DNA of 64,000 nt from Elusimicrobiaceae bacterium (GCA_017475405.1 JAFVFN010000029.1:1-64000); one strand, 5' to 3'. Positions 43,415 to 53,348 are shown, counted from the first letter of the stretch. The notes: generated by a model from the sequence alone, not told the origin. Translations and numbers: made by a program.

Positions 43415-43445
43415 ATGAGTCTCTTTACTATCAGCCTCACAGAAT

Positions 43446-43581
43446 TCCTTGTGCATAAGCACAAGGATGAATGACGGTCCCAGTGCAAGAAAACGAAGTT
43501 TTCTTATAAGTTGTGCACTGGGCAAAATCAAGCGAAGCTGAGATTTTGGAACAGAATGATACTCCTTGCGTGAGCAAGGAG
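43446..43581. repeat. Cluster of four unrelated hairpins
   Basis: Four adjacent inverted repeats: 43446-43467 (9-bp stem, ATAA loop), 43479-43522 (two stacked stems totalling about 17 bp), 43523-43548 (7 bp plus inner 3 bp) and 43562-43581 (8-bp stem, GTGA loop). Their sequences differ, so these are not copies of one repeat. Confidence 0.75.
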
Positions 43582-43585
43582 AGGT

Positions 43586-44194
43586 TCATTGGATAGCAAC
43601 ATTGAGTAGCGGCTTATTCTTCCAACCTTTTTTGTCAAAATGCCACCACTCAGTTCTCGTATACGTAAACCCGACAGTTGTCATGATTTGTTTAAGGACT
43701 TCACGTCGTTTTAAGATATCAGCCGGTAAATTCATATAATCCATGTGCGCACGCTTGGTAAAATTGTCAAAGTCTGTGGGCATGGGCAGTGGGTTACCGT
43801 TCAAATCACACGGAGATAAGTCAATTGACATGCCGCGGCTGTGACGGGAACCTTTCTTCGGCGGGGCTACATAATTGGGATTGGGCTTGGCTGCCCATAG
43901 TTTTTGTTGTGCATCTTGCGGACGATAACAGTCCCATAAACAAAACGTAAACGGTTCCGTTTGTTGCATGGCCAGTTTGACTGCTTTTTGGAGTCCTTCC
44001 ACGGCATCTTTGTGCAAATAGCATTTAGCCGAAGAATAAATCTGTTTCCCCGTAAAATTGTTATCGGTTGCGTAGCGAAGACTGACAAATACGGGTAAGT
44101 TATTTAGGGTTTGGATGTCTATCAGGTTCGCTTCTTCTAACGGACCGGCCGTGGCCGGCAATGCCCAACAAAGCAGTAAAAAGATACGTTTCAT
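43586..44194 (-). CDS. ddpX: D-alanyl-D-alanine dipeptidase (VanX/DdpX family)
   Basis: 202 residues. Signal peptide MKRIFLLLCWALPATA; M15D zinc site in SRHSRGMSIDL (His and Asp) and the catalytic Glu/His in RTEWWHFD. FVSLRYATDNNFTGKQIY is typical. It hydrolyses D-Ala-D-Ala in the periplasm, for turnover or nutrient use. Leaderless: TATAAT 6 nt before the ATG. Confidence 0.92.
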   Translation of the reverse strand: MKRIFLLLCWALPATAGPLEEANLIDIQTLNNLPVFVSLRYATDNNFTGKQIYSSAKCYLHKDAVEGLQKAVKLAMQQTEPFTFCLWDCYRPQDAQQKLWAAKPNPNYVAPPKKGSRHSRGMSIDLSPCDLNGNPLPMPTDFDNFTKRAHMDYMNLPADILKRREVLKQIMTTVGFTYTRTEWWHFDKKGWKNKPLLNVAIQ

Positions 44195-44200
44195 ATTTTC

Positions 44201-44217
44201 ATTATATTATATATAAT
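44201..44217. promoter_or_regulatory. Back-to-back -10 boxes of ddpX and era
   Basis: Minus-strand TATAAT at 44201-44206 (6 nt to ddpX ATG) and plus-strand TATAAT at 44212-44217 (6 nt to era ATG). The two start codons are separated by just 29 nt, so each -35 lies within the coding sequence of the other gene. Confidence 0.6.
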
Positions 44218-44223
44218 AACAAT

Positions 44224-45150
44224 ATGGACGAAAAACACTTTAAAAGCGGGTTTGCCGTACTGGCCGGACTGCCCAATGCAGGGAAGTCTACACTACTTAA
44301 TCAAGTAGCAGGCGGACTGTTATCGGCTGTTACACATAAGCCTCAGACCACGCGCCAAAATATTTTGGCGATTGCCGAGGGGAAAAACTACCAGGTCGTA
44401 TTTGTAGATACGCCCGGTTTTTTAACGCCCAAATATAAATTACAGCAAACCATGGCTGATTGTGTGGACCGTGCCGTGCAGGAAGAGGCGGATGTGGTGT
44501 TGTTTATGTTAGATGCTACTGCCGATTATGCGGCTAATGCCAAACTGGTGGCCAAACTGAAAAAAGTGTTTTGTCCTATTTTCCTGGTTCTAAATAAAAT
44601 CGATTTGGTCAAAGATAAATCTGTCCTGAAAATTCTGGAAGAACAGGTCAAAAAAGAGTTGCCGGTTAAACAGGTATTCGCCGTTTGCGCCGCCAAAGGA
44701 ACGGGCCTGGAAGCACTAAAAAACGCTGTCGTGAATGTGCTGCCCACCAGCCCGGCGTATTTCCCGGAAGGCCAATGGACAGATCGTTGGGAGCGGTTTT
44801 ACGTAGCCGAGTTTATCCGGGAGCAAATATTCCTGCTCTATCAACAGGAAATCCCTTACAGTACTTATGTGGAAGTAGAAAAATTTACCGAAGATTTGGG
44901 TCCTAAAAATTTTATCCGTGCCAATATTCACGTAGAACGCGAAAGTCAAAAGCCTATTATTATCGGAAAAGGCGGCAGTATGATCAAAAAGCTACGCGAA
45001 CGTAGCCAAAAGCGTATTGAAGAATTTTTGGGCCGCAAATACCGCGTGGAACTCAACGTAGTGGTATCGCCGGATTGGCGCAATAATACGTCCCTGTTGG
45101 AACGGTTCGGCTATATTGATAAAGATCCGCGTGACACGTCTATTGCATAG
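44224..45150 (+). CDS. era: GTPase Era
   Basis: 308 residues from ATG 44224. G domain with GLPNAGKSTLLNQVAG, TTRQN (switch I), DTPGF and NKIDLV; C-terminal KH domain with VERESQKPIIIGKGGSMIKKL. Era binds 16S rRNA and helps 30S assembly. The longer frame from 44161 would start within ddpX and lacks a promoter. Confidence 0.96.
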   Translation: MDEKHFKSGFAVLAGLPNAGKSTLLNQVAGGLLSAVTHKPQTTRQNILAIAEGKNYQVVFVDTPGFLTPKYKLQQTMADCVDRAVQEEADVVLFMLDATADYAANAKLVAKLKKVFCPIFLVLNKIDLVKDKSVLKILEEQVKKELPVKQVFAVCAAKGTGLEALKNAVVNVLPTSPAYFPEGQWTDRWERFYVAEFIREQIFLLYQQEIPYSTYVEVEKFTEDLGPKNFIRANIHVERESQKPIIIGKGGSMIKKLRERSQKRIEEFLGRKYRVELNVVVSPDWRNNTSLLERFGYIDKDPRDTSIA

Positions 45151-45251
45151 ACACATAAATTCGGATAACTTTCTGTGCGCTAAGAGTATTTATTTGTTAG
45201 TTATTTCAATATTTCACAAGAAATTCAATTATATATTTAGTTCATACAAGG

Positions 45252-46403
45252 CTATTTACACTGTGTAGTTAGTTGTTGTGCAATTCTATCCAATACATTA
45301 GTTAGTTTTTGATATTGTTCCACACCCTCTGTATCCACAAACGGGAAACATGCAATTCTCAGGGAATTTTCTTTCACGCTGCGGTACTTTTTAAGACCGT
45401 CTGCCAGATTGGGGCTGCCCGTTTGTAAGAGCATTTCGGCAATTTTTTCACCGGTAATATGCGGGTCGGTAATCGCCATCGTCAGGGTGGTAAATGAACG
45501 GTATTTTTCATGGGAAATCAGCGGTTTAATCCAATGGGACGTTTGGGTCCAACGAAGTAAATAATCGGCATGCTGTCTGCATAACTTGTCCATGGCATCC
45601 AGACCGCCGTGAGCGAGCATGTATTTGCAGGCTTCGTTAGCCATCCAAATATTTATGGTGGAGGGGGTATTAAGCGTTTGGAATTTATCCGTGTACGTCA
45701 GTGCGTTTTTTAAATCCAAAAAATACGGTAGCGGGCGTATGGGGTTTTGGGCGCGCGCTACTGCGCGCGGACTCAATACCATGGCACACGTGCCTCCGCC
45801 GGTTCCGAAACATTTTTGCAGGCCAAAAATTAAAATATCATAGGCACTTGCCGGCAGTTTGCGCCCGCCCGCACAAGACGTAGCATCCCAGGCTACCAAG
45901 CTGTCGGGTCCGCGTGTGTTCCATACTTCCATTAAATAATCATCGGGCAGCTGCACGCCGGTAGAAGTTTCATTGGGGGTAAGCAGGATTAAACTGGACT
46001 TGGTATCCGGGATTCCTTGAGGAATAAAATGCGTATCTGCCGTGATCCAATGGCGGGAAACGGACGACTCCAAACGCCCGGCTAATTGAGCGCACCATAA
46101 ATGACTAAACGCCCCGATATCGGTCCCGGAAATCCTGTTCTTGGTAAGACTCCATACTACGCTGTCCATGGCTGCCGTGGCGCCGCCCGGGAAAAACAAA
46201 ACCGTATAGTCAGTCGGGATTTGAAGCAGTGTGCGTAAATGATTGATGGTTTCTTTATAAAGGCCGTTAAATGAGATATCAGCAGCCCGGTGGCTGCGTT
46301 CAAACAGGGTTTTATATAGCGGCGCTGTGCGTACGGAGAAAAGTCCCTGTCCCGGGCCGCAAGAAAAACTTGAAATGGGTAAATCGTTAAGTAAAAGTGC
46401 CAT
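45252..46403 (-). CDS. Class V aminotransferase, SerC-like
   Basis: 383 residues. SFSCGPGQGLF at the N-terminus, HRAADISFNGLYKET, FFPGGATAAMDSVVW (PLP phosphate), WDATSCAGGRKLPAS and the PLP Lys in IFGLQKCFGTGGG. The layout matches archaeal/anaerobe-type phosphoserine aminotransferases of serine synthesis; other class V substrates cannot be excluded. Leaderless: TAAAAT 6 nt before the ATG. Confidence 0.82.
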   Translation of the reverse strand: MALLLNDLPISSFSCGPGQGLFSVRTAPLYKTLFERSHRAADISFNGLYKETINHLRTLLQIPTDYTVLFFPGGATAAMDSVVWSLTKNRISGTDIGAFSHLWCAQLAGRLESSVSRHWITADTHFIPQGIPDTKSSLILLTPNETSTGVQLPDDYLMEVWNTRGPDSLVAWDATSCAGGRKLPASAYDILIFGLQKCFGTGGGTCAMVLSPRAVARAQNPIRPLPYFLDLKNALTYTDKFQTLNTPSTINIWMANEACKYMLAHGGLDAMDKLCRQHADYLLRWTQTSHWIKPLISHEKYRSFTTLTMAITDPHITGEKIAEMLLQTGSPNLADGLKKYRSVKENSLRIACFPFVDTEGVEQYQKLTNVLDRIAQQLTTQCK

Positions 46404-46409
46404 ATGATT

Positions 46410-46415
46410 ATTTTA
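46410..46415 (-). promoter_or_regulatory. -10 box of leaderless SerC-like gene
   Basis: TAAAAT preceded by TTTTGC on the minus strand, 6 nt before ATG 46403. Confidence 0.5.
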
Positions 46416-46559
46416 GCAAAAGAAATGAGCCGTTTACTAAAAAACGGTAATTTTTGGTCAAATGACCGAATAAATCTTGGACAAACGGCTGAATTTTACT
46501 GGATTACCGTCGTAAACATACCTTTTAATCCCAAAATCTGAAAAAATAATATAAATTAA

Positions 46560-49490
46560 TTATTTTTTTGTAACGGAAATTTTTGTTTTTTTCACTTTGG
46601 TTTCCGGTCCGTGCAACTGTTCTTGCGGATTTTCTTTTAAATACGCATCTACTGCGTCCAGCTCTGGTTTTAGGTATTTGCCTGTATAAGACCCTTTACA
46701 GACAGCGACTTCGCGCGGGGTACCCTCGCAGACAATGTTGCCGCCTTTATCGCCGCCTTCCGGCCCTAAGTCAATGAGCCAATCAGCCGTTTTAATGACG
46801 TCCAAGTTGTGTTCAATAATCAGCACGGTATTGCCCTTATCAGCCAGTCCGTGCAGTACATGTAAGAGCTTATCAATATCGGCAAAGTGAAGTCCCGTGG
46901 TGGGTTCGTCCAAAATATACAGGGTGTTTCCTGTTCCTTTGCGGGAAAGCTCATCGGCGAGTTTTACACGTTGTGCTTCGCCGCCGGAGAGCGTGGTAGC
47001 CGCCTGTCCGAGCTTAATGTATCCCAGTCCCACATCGTTTAAAGTTTGCAGGTAGCGTTTGATTTTGGGGATGGCACTGAAAAACTCTAACGCCTGAGAG
47101 ACACTTAAATCCAATACCTCGGCAATATTTTTGCCTTTAAATTTTACTTCCAGGGTGTCTTCATTAAATCGGTTTCCGTTGCATTCTTCGCACTTGACAT
47201 AAATATCCGGCAAGAACTGCATTTGGATTTTTAAAATACCGTCTCCCTGACATTTTTCACAACGTCCGCCTTTGACGTTAAATGAGAACCGTCCCGGTTT
47301 ATAGCCGCGACGTTTAGCCTCGGGCATTTCGGCAAACAGATCCCTGATATGGGAAAACACACCCGTATAGGTGGCCGGGTTGCTGCGCGGGGTTTTGCCG
47401 ATCGGACTTTGATCGACAATAATGACTTTATCAATGTTATCGAGTCCTTTGATAATTTCGTGTTCGCCGGGTACGTCTTTGGCCCCGTAAAACTTGCGTG
47501 CCAAGGCCTTATATAAGATGTTGTGGATAAGTGTACTCTTACCGGATCCGGAGACACCGGTTACACAGACCAGTTTGCCCAGCGGGATCCTGACGTCAAT
47601 ATTTTTGAGGTTAAATTGGCGGGCTCCGTGTATGGTCAGGTATTTGCCGTTGCCCTTACGAAGTTCAGCACGCGGTAAAATCATACGACGTCCGTTAAGG
47701 TACGAGGCCGTCAGTGATTTTTTGTCTTTCAAAAAATCTTTCGTAGGTTCACTGGCAACAATCTGTCCGCCGTTTTCACCGGCCGCGGGACCGAGTTCCA
47801 CCACATAATCAGAAGCCAGGATGGTATCTTTATCATGCTCCACAATAATGAGCGTATTATCCAAATCTCGCAGGTTTTTGAGGGTTTCAATCAGGCGGTC
47901 ATTATCGCGGGAATGCAGTCCGATAGTGGGTTCGTCCAGTACATAGAGAACGCCCGTCAAACCGGACCCGATTTGGGTGGCCAGATGGATACGCTGTGCC
48001 TCTCCGCCGGAAAGTGTTTGGCTTTTGCGGTTGAGCGTCAGGTAAGAAAGTCCCACGCTGTTTAAGAAATTTAAACGCGCATTGATTTCTTTGAGGACAT
48101 CTTTGGCGATAATCTTTTCTTTATCAGTTAGCCGTAAATTGGCAAAAAATTCTTTGGCGGCAGATACCTGCATGGCCGTAATTTCATAAATGTTTTTATC
48201 ATTAATTTTAACAGCCAGGGCCTCGGGTTTGAGGCGTTTTCCCTGACAGACAGAACACTCTACCTCGCGCATAAAACGCTGTGTGACTTCTTCTTTGACA
48301 AAATCGCTCTCACTCTCAGCCACACGTCTTTTTAAGTTTGTGATCACGCCTTCAAATTCCTGTTCTCCCCCGGAAATAATTGACGTATACGTGGCTCCGC
48401 CGGTTCCGTACAAAAGTAAATCGCGTTGTTCTTTGGGCAGTTTGTTCCACGGCGTAGTCATGCTGATATGGTTTTGCCGACATACCTGTTTTAAAATATC
48501 ATAGTAGTAGCCGCTCCAGGAACTTTTCCAGCGGTGGGTACGGGTGGTGACGGGGTTTTGCCAGGCATCAATAGCACCCTCGTTAATGGACAGGGTAGGA
48601 TTGGGAACCACCAACGCTTCGTCCACTTCAATTTTAACACCCAGTCCGTTACATTCGGGGCATGCGCCGTAAGGGGAGTTAAACGAGAACAACCGCGGTT
48701 CAAGTTCACTAAATCCGATTCCGCAGTGCGCGCAGGCGTTGGCCTCACTATAGGTAAACTCTTTGGGTGTTTTGCCTTCGGTTTCAATAATGTGCACAAG
48801 CCCTTTGGCATAGCGCAGCGCATTTTCCAGGCTTTCCACGAGCCGTTCCCGATCAAATTCTTCGACGAATATCTCATCAGTAACCAGTTCAATGGTGTGT
48901 TTTTTGTAGCGTTCAAGTACGGGGATGCTGTCTAGGTTAATCACGGTCCCGTTTACGCGGGCTTTGACATATCCCTCTTTTTTAAATTTTTTAAACAGTT
49001 CTTCATAAGTTCCCTGTCTTCCGCGGATAACGGGGGCCAGGATGTATACGGTGCGTTCGTTAAATTTGGTTAAAATGTCCTGTGCAATACCCTGCACACT
49101 CCACGCTTGTACGGGGCGCCCGCATTGAGGACAATAACGCTGTCCGATGCGTGCAAACAGCAGACGTAAATAGTCATAGATTTCCGTTACGGTGGCTACG
49201 GTAGAGCGCGGGTTTTTGGACGGGTTTCGCTGTTCAATGGAAATCGCCGGAGAAAGTCCCTCAATATGTTCCACATCGGGCTTTTCCATCAGTTCCAAAA
49301 ACTGACGCGCATACGCGGACATGCTTTCCACGTAGCGGCGTTGTCCCTCGGCGTAAATCGTGTCAAATGCCAGTGAACTTTTCCCCGAGCCGGACAGGCC
49401 GGTTACCACAACCATTTTATCTTTGGGGATTTCAACGGAAATATTTTTTAAATTGTGGCCTTTGGCGCCGATTACTTTAATGCTTTTCAT
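46560..49490 (-). CDS. uvrA: Excinuclease ABC subunit A
   Basis: 976 residues. Two ABC modules: Walker [27 protein letters not shown] and [10 protein letters not shown], signatures LSGGEAQRI and LSGGEAQRV, Walker [11 protein letters not shown] and [10 protein letters not shown]. Zinc sites CPQC/CAHC near the first half and CEKCQGDG...CEECNG in the second. Damage recognition in nucleotide excision repair. C-terminal Lys-rich tail. Confidence 0.97.
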   Translation of the reverse strand: MKSIKVIGAKGHNLKNISVEIPKDKMVVVTGLSGSGKSSLAFDTIYAEGQRRYVESMSAYARQFLELMEKPDVEHIEGLSPAISIEQRNPSKNPRSTVATVTEIYDYLRLLFARIGQRYCPQCGRPVQAWSVQGIAQDILTKFNERTVYILAPVIRGRQGTYEELFKKFKKEGYVKARVNGTVINLDSIPVLERYKKHTIELVTDEIFVEEFDRERLVESLENALRYAKGLVHIIETEGKTPKEFTYSEANACAHCGIGFSELEPRLFSFNSPYGACPECNGLGVKIEVDEALVVPNPTLSINEGAIDAWQNPVTTRTHRWKSSWSGYYYDILKQVCRQNHISMTTPWNKLPKEQRDLLLYGTGGATYTSIISGGEQEFEGVITNLKRRVAESESDFVKEEVTQRFMREVECSVCQGKRLKPEALAVKINDKNIYEITAMQVSAAKEFFANLRLTDKEKIIAKDVLKEINARLNFLNSVGLSYLTLNRKSQTLSGGEAQRIHLATQIGSGLTGVLYVLDEPTIGLHSRDNDRLIETLKNLRDLDNTLIIVEHDKDTILASDYVVELGPAAGENGGQIVASEPTKDFLKDKKSLTASYLNGRRMILPRAELRKGNGKYLTIHGARQFNLKNIDVRIPLGKLVCVTGVSGSGKSTLIHNILYKALARKFYGAKDVPGEHEIIKGLDNIDKVIIVDQSPIGKTPRSNPATYTGVFSHIRDLFAEMPEAKRRGYKPGRFSFNVKGGRCEKCQGDGILKIQMQFLPDIYVKCEECNGNRFNEDTLEVKFKGKNIAEVLDLSVSQALEFFSAIPKIKRYLQTLNDVGLGYIKLGQAATTLSGGEAQRVKLADELSRKGTGNTLYILDEPTTGLHFADIDKLLHVLHGLADKGNTVLIIEHNLDVIKTADWLIDLGPEGGDKGGNIVCEGTPREVAVCKGSYTGKYLKPELDAVDAYLKENPQEQLHGPETKVKKTKISVTKK

Positions 49491-49573
49491 ATAGGTGTTC
49501 CTGTGATAAAGTCTGCGTTGTGACGCTTTTAAATATTATATAATTTATTTAACTTACTCTTGGAGAATGTTGC

Positions 49574-50623
49574 GTGAAAAAATCGCTTAAATACCTCCTC
49601 TATACCCTGGGAATGATCCTGTCGCTTGGCATTTTGGCCGTGATGATTTACCATGCCAAGGACAGTTTTATCAAGATTTGGCAGGGTGTACGGACCAAAT
49701 ATTTATTTTTATCTTTATTATCTTCCGCTCTTATTTACATTGCCATGGGCATGAGCCTCTATGAGATGCTTCGCATCATGGGCAAGCGCATTAGCAAAAG
49801 TGCGGCCGTGGGCATTGCACTGGTTTCCACCACCGTGAACTACTTAGTATCTTCCTTGGGAGCCAGCGGGTTTGCCTTGCGAGCCCATTTACTCAACCGG
49901 CGACGTATTCCGTTTGGAATGTGCGTAACCGCCAGTATTGTAATTACGGTGCTGTTATACTTTGTGCTGGCGGTTATTATTTTACAGGGTTCTATTTTGA
50001 TGTTATTTAACTCGTCAGCAACGACGTTGCAGCTTGCAGAAAACTTCGCGCTGATTGCCGGGATGTGTGTGGTCTGCGTAATCATCACGGCGTTTTTATT
50101 TAACGATGAGTGGCGCTCTAAATGGTTGCGTAAGGCATTTCGGCTGCTTAATAAGATTTTATTTCACGGGTTTCGGGCCCTGATTCGTAAGGGAAGTTAT
50201 GATGATTTTATGGCGCAACTGGATGAGGGGATTGATCTGATCCATAAGAAAAAACGTAAACTGACCAGCACCATTATCTATGTATGCGCCGATTGGTTTT
50301 TTACCATTATGGTATTGTATTTCGCTTTCCGGGCCGTAGGCGTATATATTTCAGCGGGTGTATTGGTAGCCGGATTTGCCGTGGGGATGGTGACTACGCT
50401 TATTCCCATCCTGCCCAGCGGACTGGGGGCTATGGAACTTGCCATGACGGCAGTGTTTAGCCAAATGGGGATTGACTGGGACGCCGCACTGATGGCGACA
50501 CTTATTTACCGGGTTGTCTATTATGTGATCCCCGGGATTATCAGTATTTTTATTTATTGGGGACTTCAGTTATCTTCACCGGCTGCCGAACCCAAACGCA
50601 AGCGCAAAGGAGTATCTGCATGA
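49574..50623 (+). CDS. LPG-synthase-TM/UPF0104 family flippase-like membrane protein
   Basis: 349 residues with about eight membrane helices. The SAAVGIALVSTTVNYLVSSLGASGFALRAHLL segment and VAGFAVGMVTTLIPILPSGLGAMELAMTAVF are diagnostic for this family, which includes the transmembrane part of MprF. The catalytic transferase domain is absent. GTG start with GGAGAA upstream. The stop overlaps the next start (ATGA). Confidence 0.85.
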   Translation: MKKSLKYLLYTLGMILSLGILAVMIYHAKDSFIKIWQGVRTKYLFLSLLSSALIYIAMGMSLYEMLRIMGKRISKSAAVGIALVSTTVNYLVSSLGASGFALRAHLLNRRRIPFGMCVTASIVITVLLYFVLAVIILQGSILMLFNSSATTLQLAENFALIAGMCVVCVIITAFLFNDEWRSKWLRKAFRLLNKILFHGFRALIRKGSYDDFMAQLDEGIDLIHKKKRKLTSTIIYVCADWFFTIMVLYFAFRAVGVYISAGVLVAGFAVGMVTTLIPILPSGLGAMELAMTAVFSQMGIDWDAALMATLIYRVVYYVIPGIISIFIYWGLQLSSPAAEPKRKRKGVSA

Positions 50624-51135
50624 TTGAAAAACTGGCTCACTTTATTCCCAACCTGAGCAAGAGCTGTTTTATCCATCAAACAGCGTCCGTGATCGGACAG
50701 GTAACCCTGGGAGAAAATGTTTCTGTGTTCCCGTGCGCGGTACTGCGCGGTGACATCGCGGCCATTACCGTGGGGGATAACTCAAATATTCAGGATAACG
50801 CGTGTGTGCATGTCAATTACGGCGCACCGTGCCAAATCGGTGCTGGAGTCAGTGTGGGGCACGGAGCCGTGGTTCACGGCAGTAAAATCGGCGATAATGT
50901 AATTATCGGCATGAACGCTGTGGTCATGGAAAGTGAAATCGGTTCCAATTGTATTATCGGTGCCGGAGCTGTGGTGCCGGCCGGTAAAAGTATCCCGGCA
51001 GGTTCGCTTGTTATGGGGGTACCGGCTAAAGTCGTGCGTCAGCTGGAAGAAGAGGAAGTAAACGGTATTTTGCAAAACGCACGCGAATACGTTAAAGCAA
51101 TCCCCGTGTATAAGACGCAAACACAACCGCTATGA
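50620..51135 (+). CDS. Gamma-class carbonic anhydrase-like protein
   Basis: 171 residues of left-handed beta-helix: repeated hexapeptide turns (VGDNSNIQDNACVHVNYGAP, IGAGVSVGHGAVVHGSKIGDNVIIG) with the His residues of the zinc site. YrdA/CaiE subfamily. The preferred start is ATG 50620, overlapping the previous stop by 4 nt; the next gene overlaps in the same way. Confidence 0.88.
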   Translation: MIEKLAHFIPNLSKSCFIHQTASVIGQVTLGENVSVFPCAVLRGDIAAITVGDNSNIQDNACVHVNYGAPCQIGAGVSVGHGAVVHGSKIGDNVIIGMNAVVMESEIGSNCIIGAGAVVPAGKSIPAGSLVMGVPAKVVRQLEEEEVNGILQNAREYVKAIPVYKTQTQPL

Positions 51136-51497
51136 AAAAAATCGTTTTAATAGAAGATTCCAAAGTATTGGGAACGGCACTGGTCGGAGCCCTGCAGGTA
51201 GAGGGCATTGAAGCGCACTGGGCCCAAAACGGTGTATTGGGCGTAGCCTTGGCCAAACAACAAAAACCCGATTTGATTTTACTGGATTTGATGCTGCCCA
51301 AACTAAGCGGGTTTGAGGTGTGTAAACTTCTCAAAACCGATAACGCCACGTGGCGGATCCCGATTGTGATTATGTCTACGTTGACAGACCCTGAGTCGCG
51401 CGAGCGGGCGACAGAGGCCGGGGCCGATTATTTTATCCCCAAGCCGTATGATTTGCCGGCTACCTTGGCAGAAATAAAAAAGATTTTAAAAATATAG
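51132..51497 (+). CDS. Stand-alone response regulator receiver (CheY-like)
   Basis: 121 residues: acidic pair E8-D9 in IVLIEDS, phosphoacceptor Asp52 in LILLDLMLPK, Ser/Thr in IMSTLTD, and Lys104 in FIPKPYD. No output domain. Signals probably by protein contact; the TPR protein immediately downstream is a plausible partner. Overlaps the carbonic anhydrase gene by 4 nt. Confidence 0.93.
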   Translation: MKKIVLIEDSKVLGTALVGALQVEGIEAHWAQNGVLGVALAKQQKPDLILLDLMLPKLSGFEVCKLLKTDNATWRIPIVIMSTLTDPESRERATEAGADYFIPKPYDLPATLAEIKKILKI

Positions 51498-51506
51498 GAG
51501 GTGTGT

Positions 51507-52565
51507 ATGGCCTTTGATATTGACTATGTATTTGAGCAGTTGGAAATGAATGAACCGGTGCATGCACTGGAGGAGCTTAAAAAAGCACGCAAAAAAGATG
51601 CGCAGCTTTTCTTTTTGGAGGGGGAATCACACCGCCAGTTGGGTGCCTTTGAAACAGCCTTGAAAACCTATGCCAAAGGACTAAATATTTCCGACGTGGC
51701 AGAAGAGCGCATGGATATTTTACTGGCGATGTCTGCCTGCTACCGCACACTCGGGCATGCAGCCCTTGCCTATGAACTTGCGTTGGAAACTCTTGAAATG
51801 TCCAAGGAACTGGAATATGACGATTATGAAATCCGCGCTATGCAGGAAATGGGTATGTCGCTTCGCGCCTGGGGCAAGCTGGATGAGTCTTTGGAACTCT
51901 TGGACGCCGTACTTGCTGCTTACGTGCAGCGCAAAGACATGGCCGGTCAAAGCTTTATCCATTGGGCCAAGGGGGGGATTTTCCGCCTGAAAGGTGAATT
52001 TGCCGAGGGCATTGCCCAGTTTAAAAAATCCATTGCACTGGCCAAAAAAGTGCACGATAAAATTAACGAGGCGTACGGATATTGCGGACTGGCCGGCATT
52101 AGCCGCATCTGCGGGAAGATTGATGACTGCGTGAAAAATTACCAATTAGCCGATAAGATTTTTAAGAATTCCCAGGATGTGTTTGGTAAGGCTTATACCA
52201 ACTGCGGTATGGCCAACGGACTGCGTCAGCAGGGTAAATACGATGAGGCGTTGCGTCGCTATAACACAGCTGATAAATTATATTCCCAAATCGGTGATAA
52301 GGTGGATTTGGGGTTTGTCAAATGGGGACGTGCCGATGTGCTTAAGCGTAAAAATAAGTTGGCACTAGCCTTAAAGGACCTAGAGGAAGCACGGGAATTA
52401 TTTGATAATTCCGATGAAAAACGCGGACAGATTTTAACTAAGCTTTCATTGGCGCAAGTATTCTATGCTCTGGGGCGTACGGAAGAAGCCGAAGAATTAT
52501 ATGACTCCGGCGTCAAACAGGCTCGTGCCGAGAAACTGCATACCTACTTGGAAAGTTATACCTGA
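51507..52565 (+). CDS. TPR-repeat protein
   Basis: 352 residues, start ATG 51507 with AGGAGG at 51497-51502 (an upstream GTG would remove the SD). Roughly eight TPR-like helical hairpins cover the whole protein (AFETALKTYAKGLN; GEFAEGIAQFKKSIALAKK; GKYDEALRRYNTADKLYSQIGD). No signal peptide. Cytoplasmic scaffold, last gene of the four-gene operon and ended by a terminator. Confidence 0.88.
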   Translation: MAFDIDYVFEQLEMNEPVHALEELKKARKKDAQLFFLEGESHRQLGAFETALKTYAKGLNISDVAEERMDILLAMSACYRTLGHAALAYELALETLEMSKELEYDDYEIRAMQEMGMSLRAWGKLDESLELLDAVLAAYVQRKDMAGQSFIHWAKGGIFRLKGEFAEGIAQFKKSIALAKKVHDKINEAYGYCGLAGISRICGKIDDCVKNYQLADKIFKNSQDVFGKAYTNCGMANGLRQQGKYDEALRRYNTADKLYSQIGDKVDLGFVKWGRADVLKRKNKLALALKDLEEARELFDNSDEKRGQILTKLSLAQVFYALGRTEEAEELYDSGVKQARAEKLHTYLESYT

Positions 52566-52591
52566 GATCTGAGAATAGCTTGCCGATTTTC

Positions 52592-52628
52592 GGGTTGTGA
52601 ATATATTATGTATTCACAACCCTTTTTT
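52592..52628 (+). terminator. Terminator after TPR gene
   Basis: GGGTTGTGAATA and TATTCACAACCC, a perfect 12-bp stem with a 7-nt loop and T6. Confidence 0.92.
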
Positions 52629-52632
52629 GGGT

Positions 52633-53091
52633 TTAGTAGAGTTTGATTTCAAATGCATGTCGATTGCTGGTAGATTTGTCCTTCGCCTGTGGAAGAAGAT
52701 TTTCACAGGTACTACGAGCTATCGTTACATTAGCATGGCTTTTTTCCACTAAACAATATACATAATGTGATGAAGGATAAAAATCCCAATCAATACCTCC
52801 TTTGAGATAACGTAAATACAGATGTCCGTCAGAGAATAATGATTTGCTCCAACCGGAGGGGACCTCAAATTGTAAGTCCAAATCATTCCAACTGCTCGCA
52901 TAGGCTCCGTTTGCTAGGAAATAAAGATCCTGTGCTTCTAAAAAAGCTTTGCCGGTAATAAAGGCTTGGGTCATTTGACTTTTTAATACCGCCTTTTGAT
53001 ACTGGGGTACTGCTACAGCTGCCAAGATGCCTATAACCAATACAACAACGAGAAGCTCAATGAGTGTGAATGCTTGTATGTTTGATTTCAT
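52633..53091 (-). CDS. Type IV pilin-like protein with structured leader A
   Basis: 152 residues, [39 protein letters not shown]. Ala before the cut, Glu5 present. Family features: FLEAQDLYFLANGAYASSWNDLDLQF and late Cys in YCLVEKSHANVTIARSTCENLL. SD GAGGAA. Upstream lies a ~185-nt RNA element (53142-53326), 50 nt before the ATG, in place of the T12 promoter. Confidence 0.9.
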   Translation of the reverse strand: MKSNIQAFTLIELLVVVLVIGILAAVAVPQYQKAVLKSQMTQAFITGKAFLEAQDLYFLANGAYASSWNDLDLQFEVPSGWSKSLFSDGHLYLRYLKGGIDWDFYPSSHYVYCLVEKSHANVTIARSTCENLLPQAKDKSTSNRHAFEIKLY

Positions 53092-53141
53092 AACTTATTC
53101 CTCTACTTTTGTTTCAATTACCTGTTATGGAACCAAATCAA

Positions 53142-53326
53142 ACGGCTGCTATGCTTAGGTAGCTAGAGCCCCCTGGACATAACAGCCGTAGTTCCCCGTA
53201 TAAACGAGAAACATTGGACACAGAACAGAGGGTTTCGAAAGTCCTTTGCTTTGTGTCTAAAAAGGCTGTTTTTGGGCTCTAGCTGTTGCTACTGCAACGG
53301 ACCGTTCTTCACGGTTCCAAAAACAG
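53142..53326 (-). ncRNA. Pilin leader RNA, copy A
   Basis: Read on the minus strand: outer stem CTGTTTTTGG/CCAAAAACAG enclosing two hairpins, a long imperfect hairpin (53215-53262), a hairpin with G-U pairs (53191-53212), and a last hairpin closed by ACGGCTG/CAGCCGT. Its loop strand 53161-53171 is fully complementary over 11 bp to 53274-53284, forming a pseudoknot. Wobbles in the 53191-53212 stem are G-U only on the minus strand, fixing the RNA strand. Confidence 0.75.
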
Positions 53327-53348
53327 AATAAATTGTACTTATAGTCTA

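Noticed and set aside
43415-43531. N-terminal extension of the DUF2442 protein
   Set aside because: It would translate through three hairpins and lies before the conserved domain; ATG 43414 is at the domain start.
53142-53326. Group I or II intron, or c-di-GMP-I/II riboswitch, for the pilin leader
   Set aside because: No intron P7/domain V signatures and no splice product; none of the conserved GEMM-I or c-di-GMP-II core sequences was recognised.
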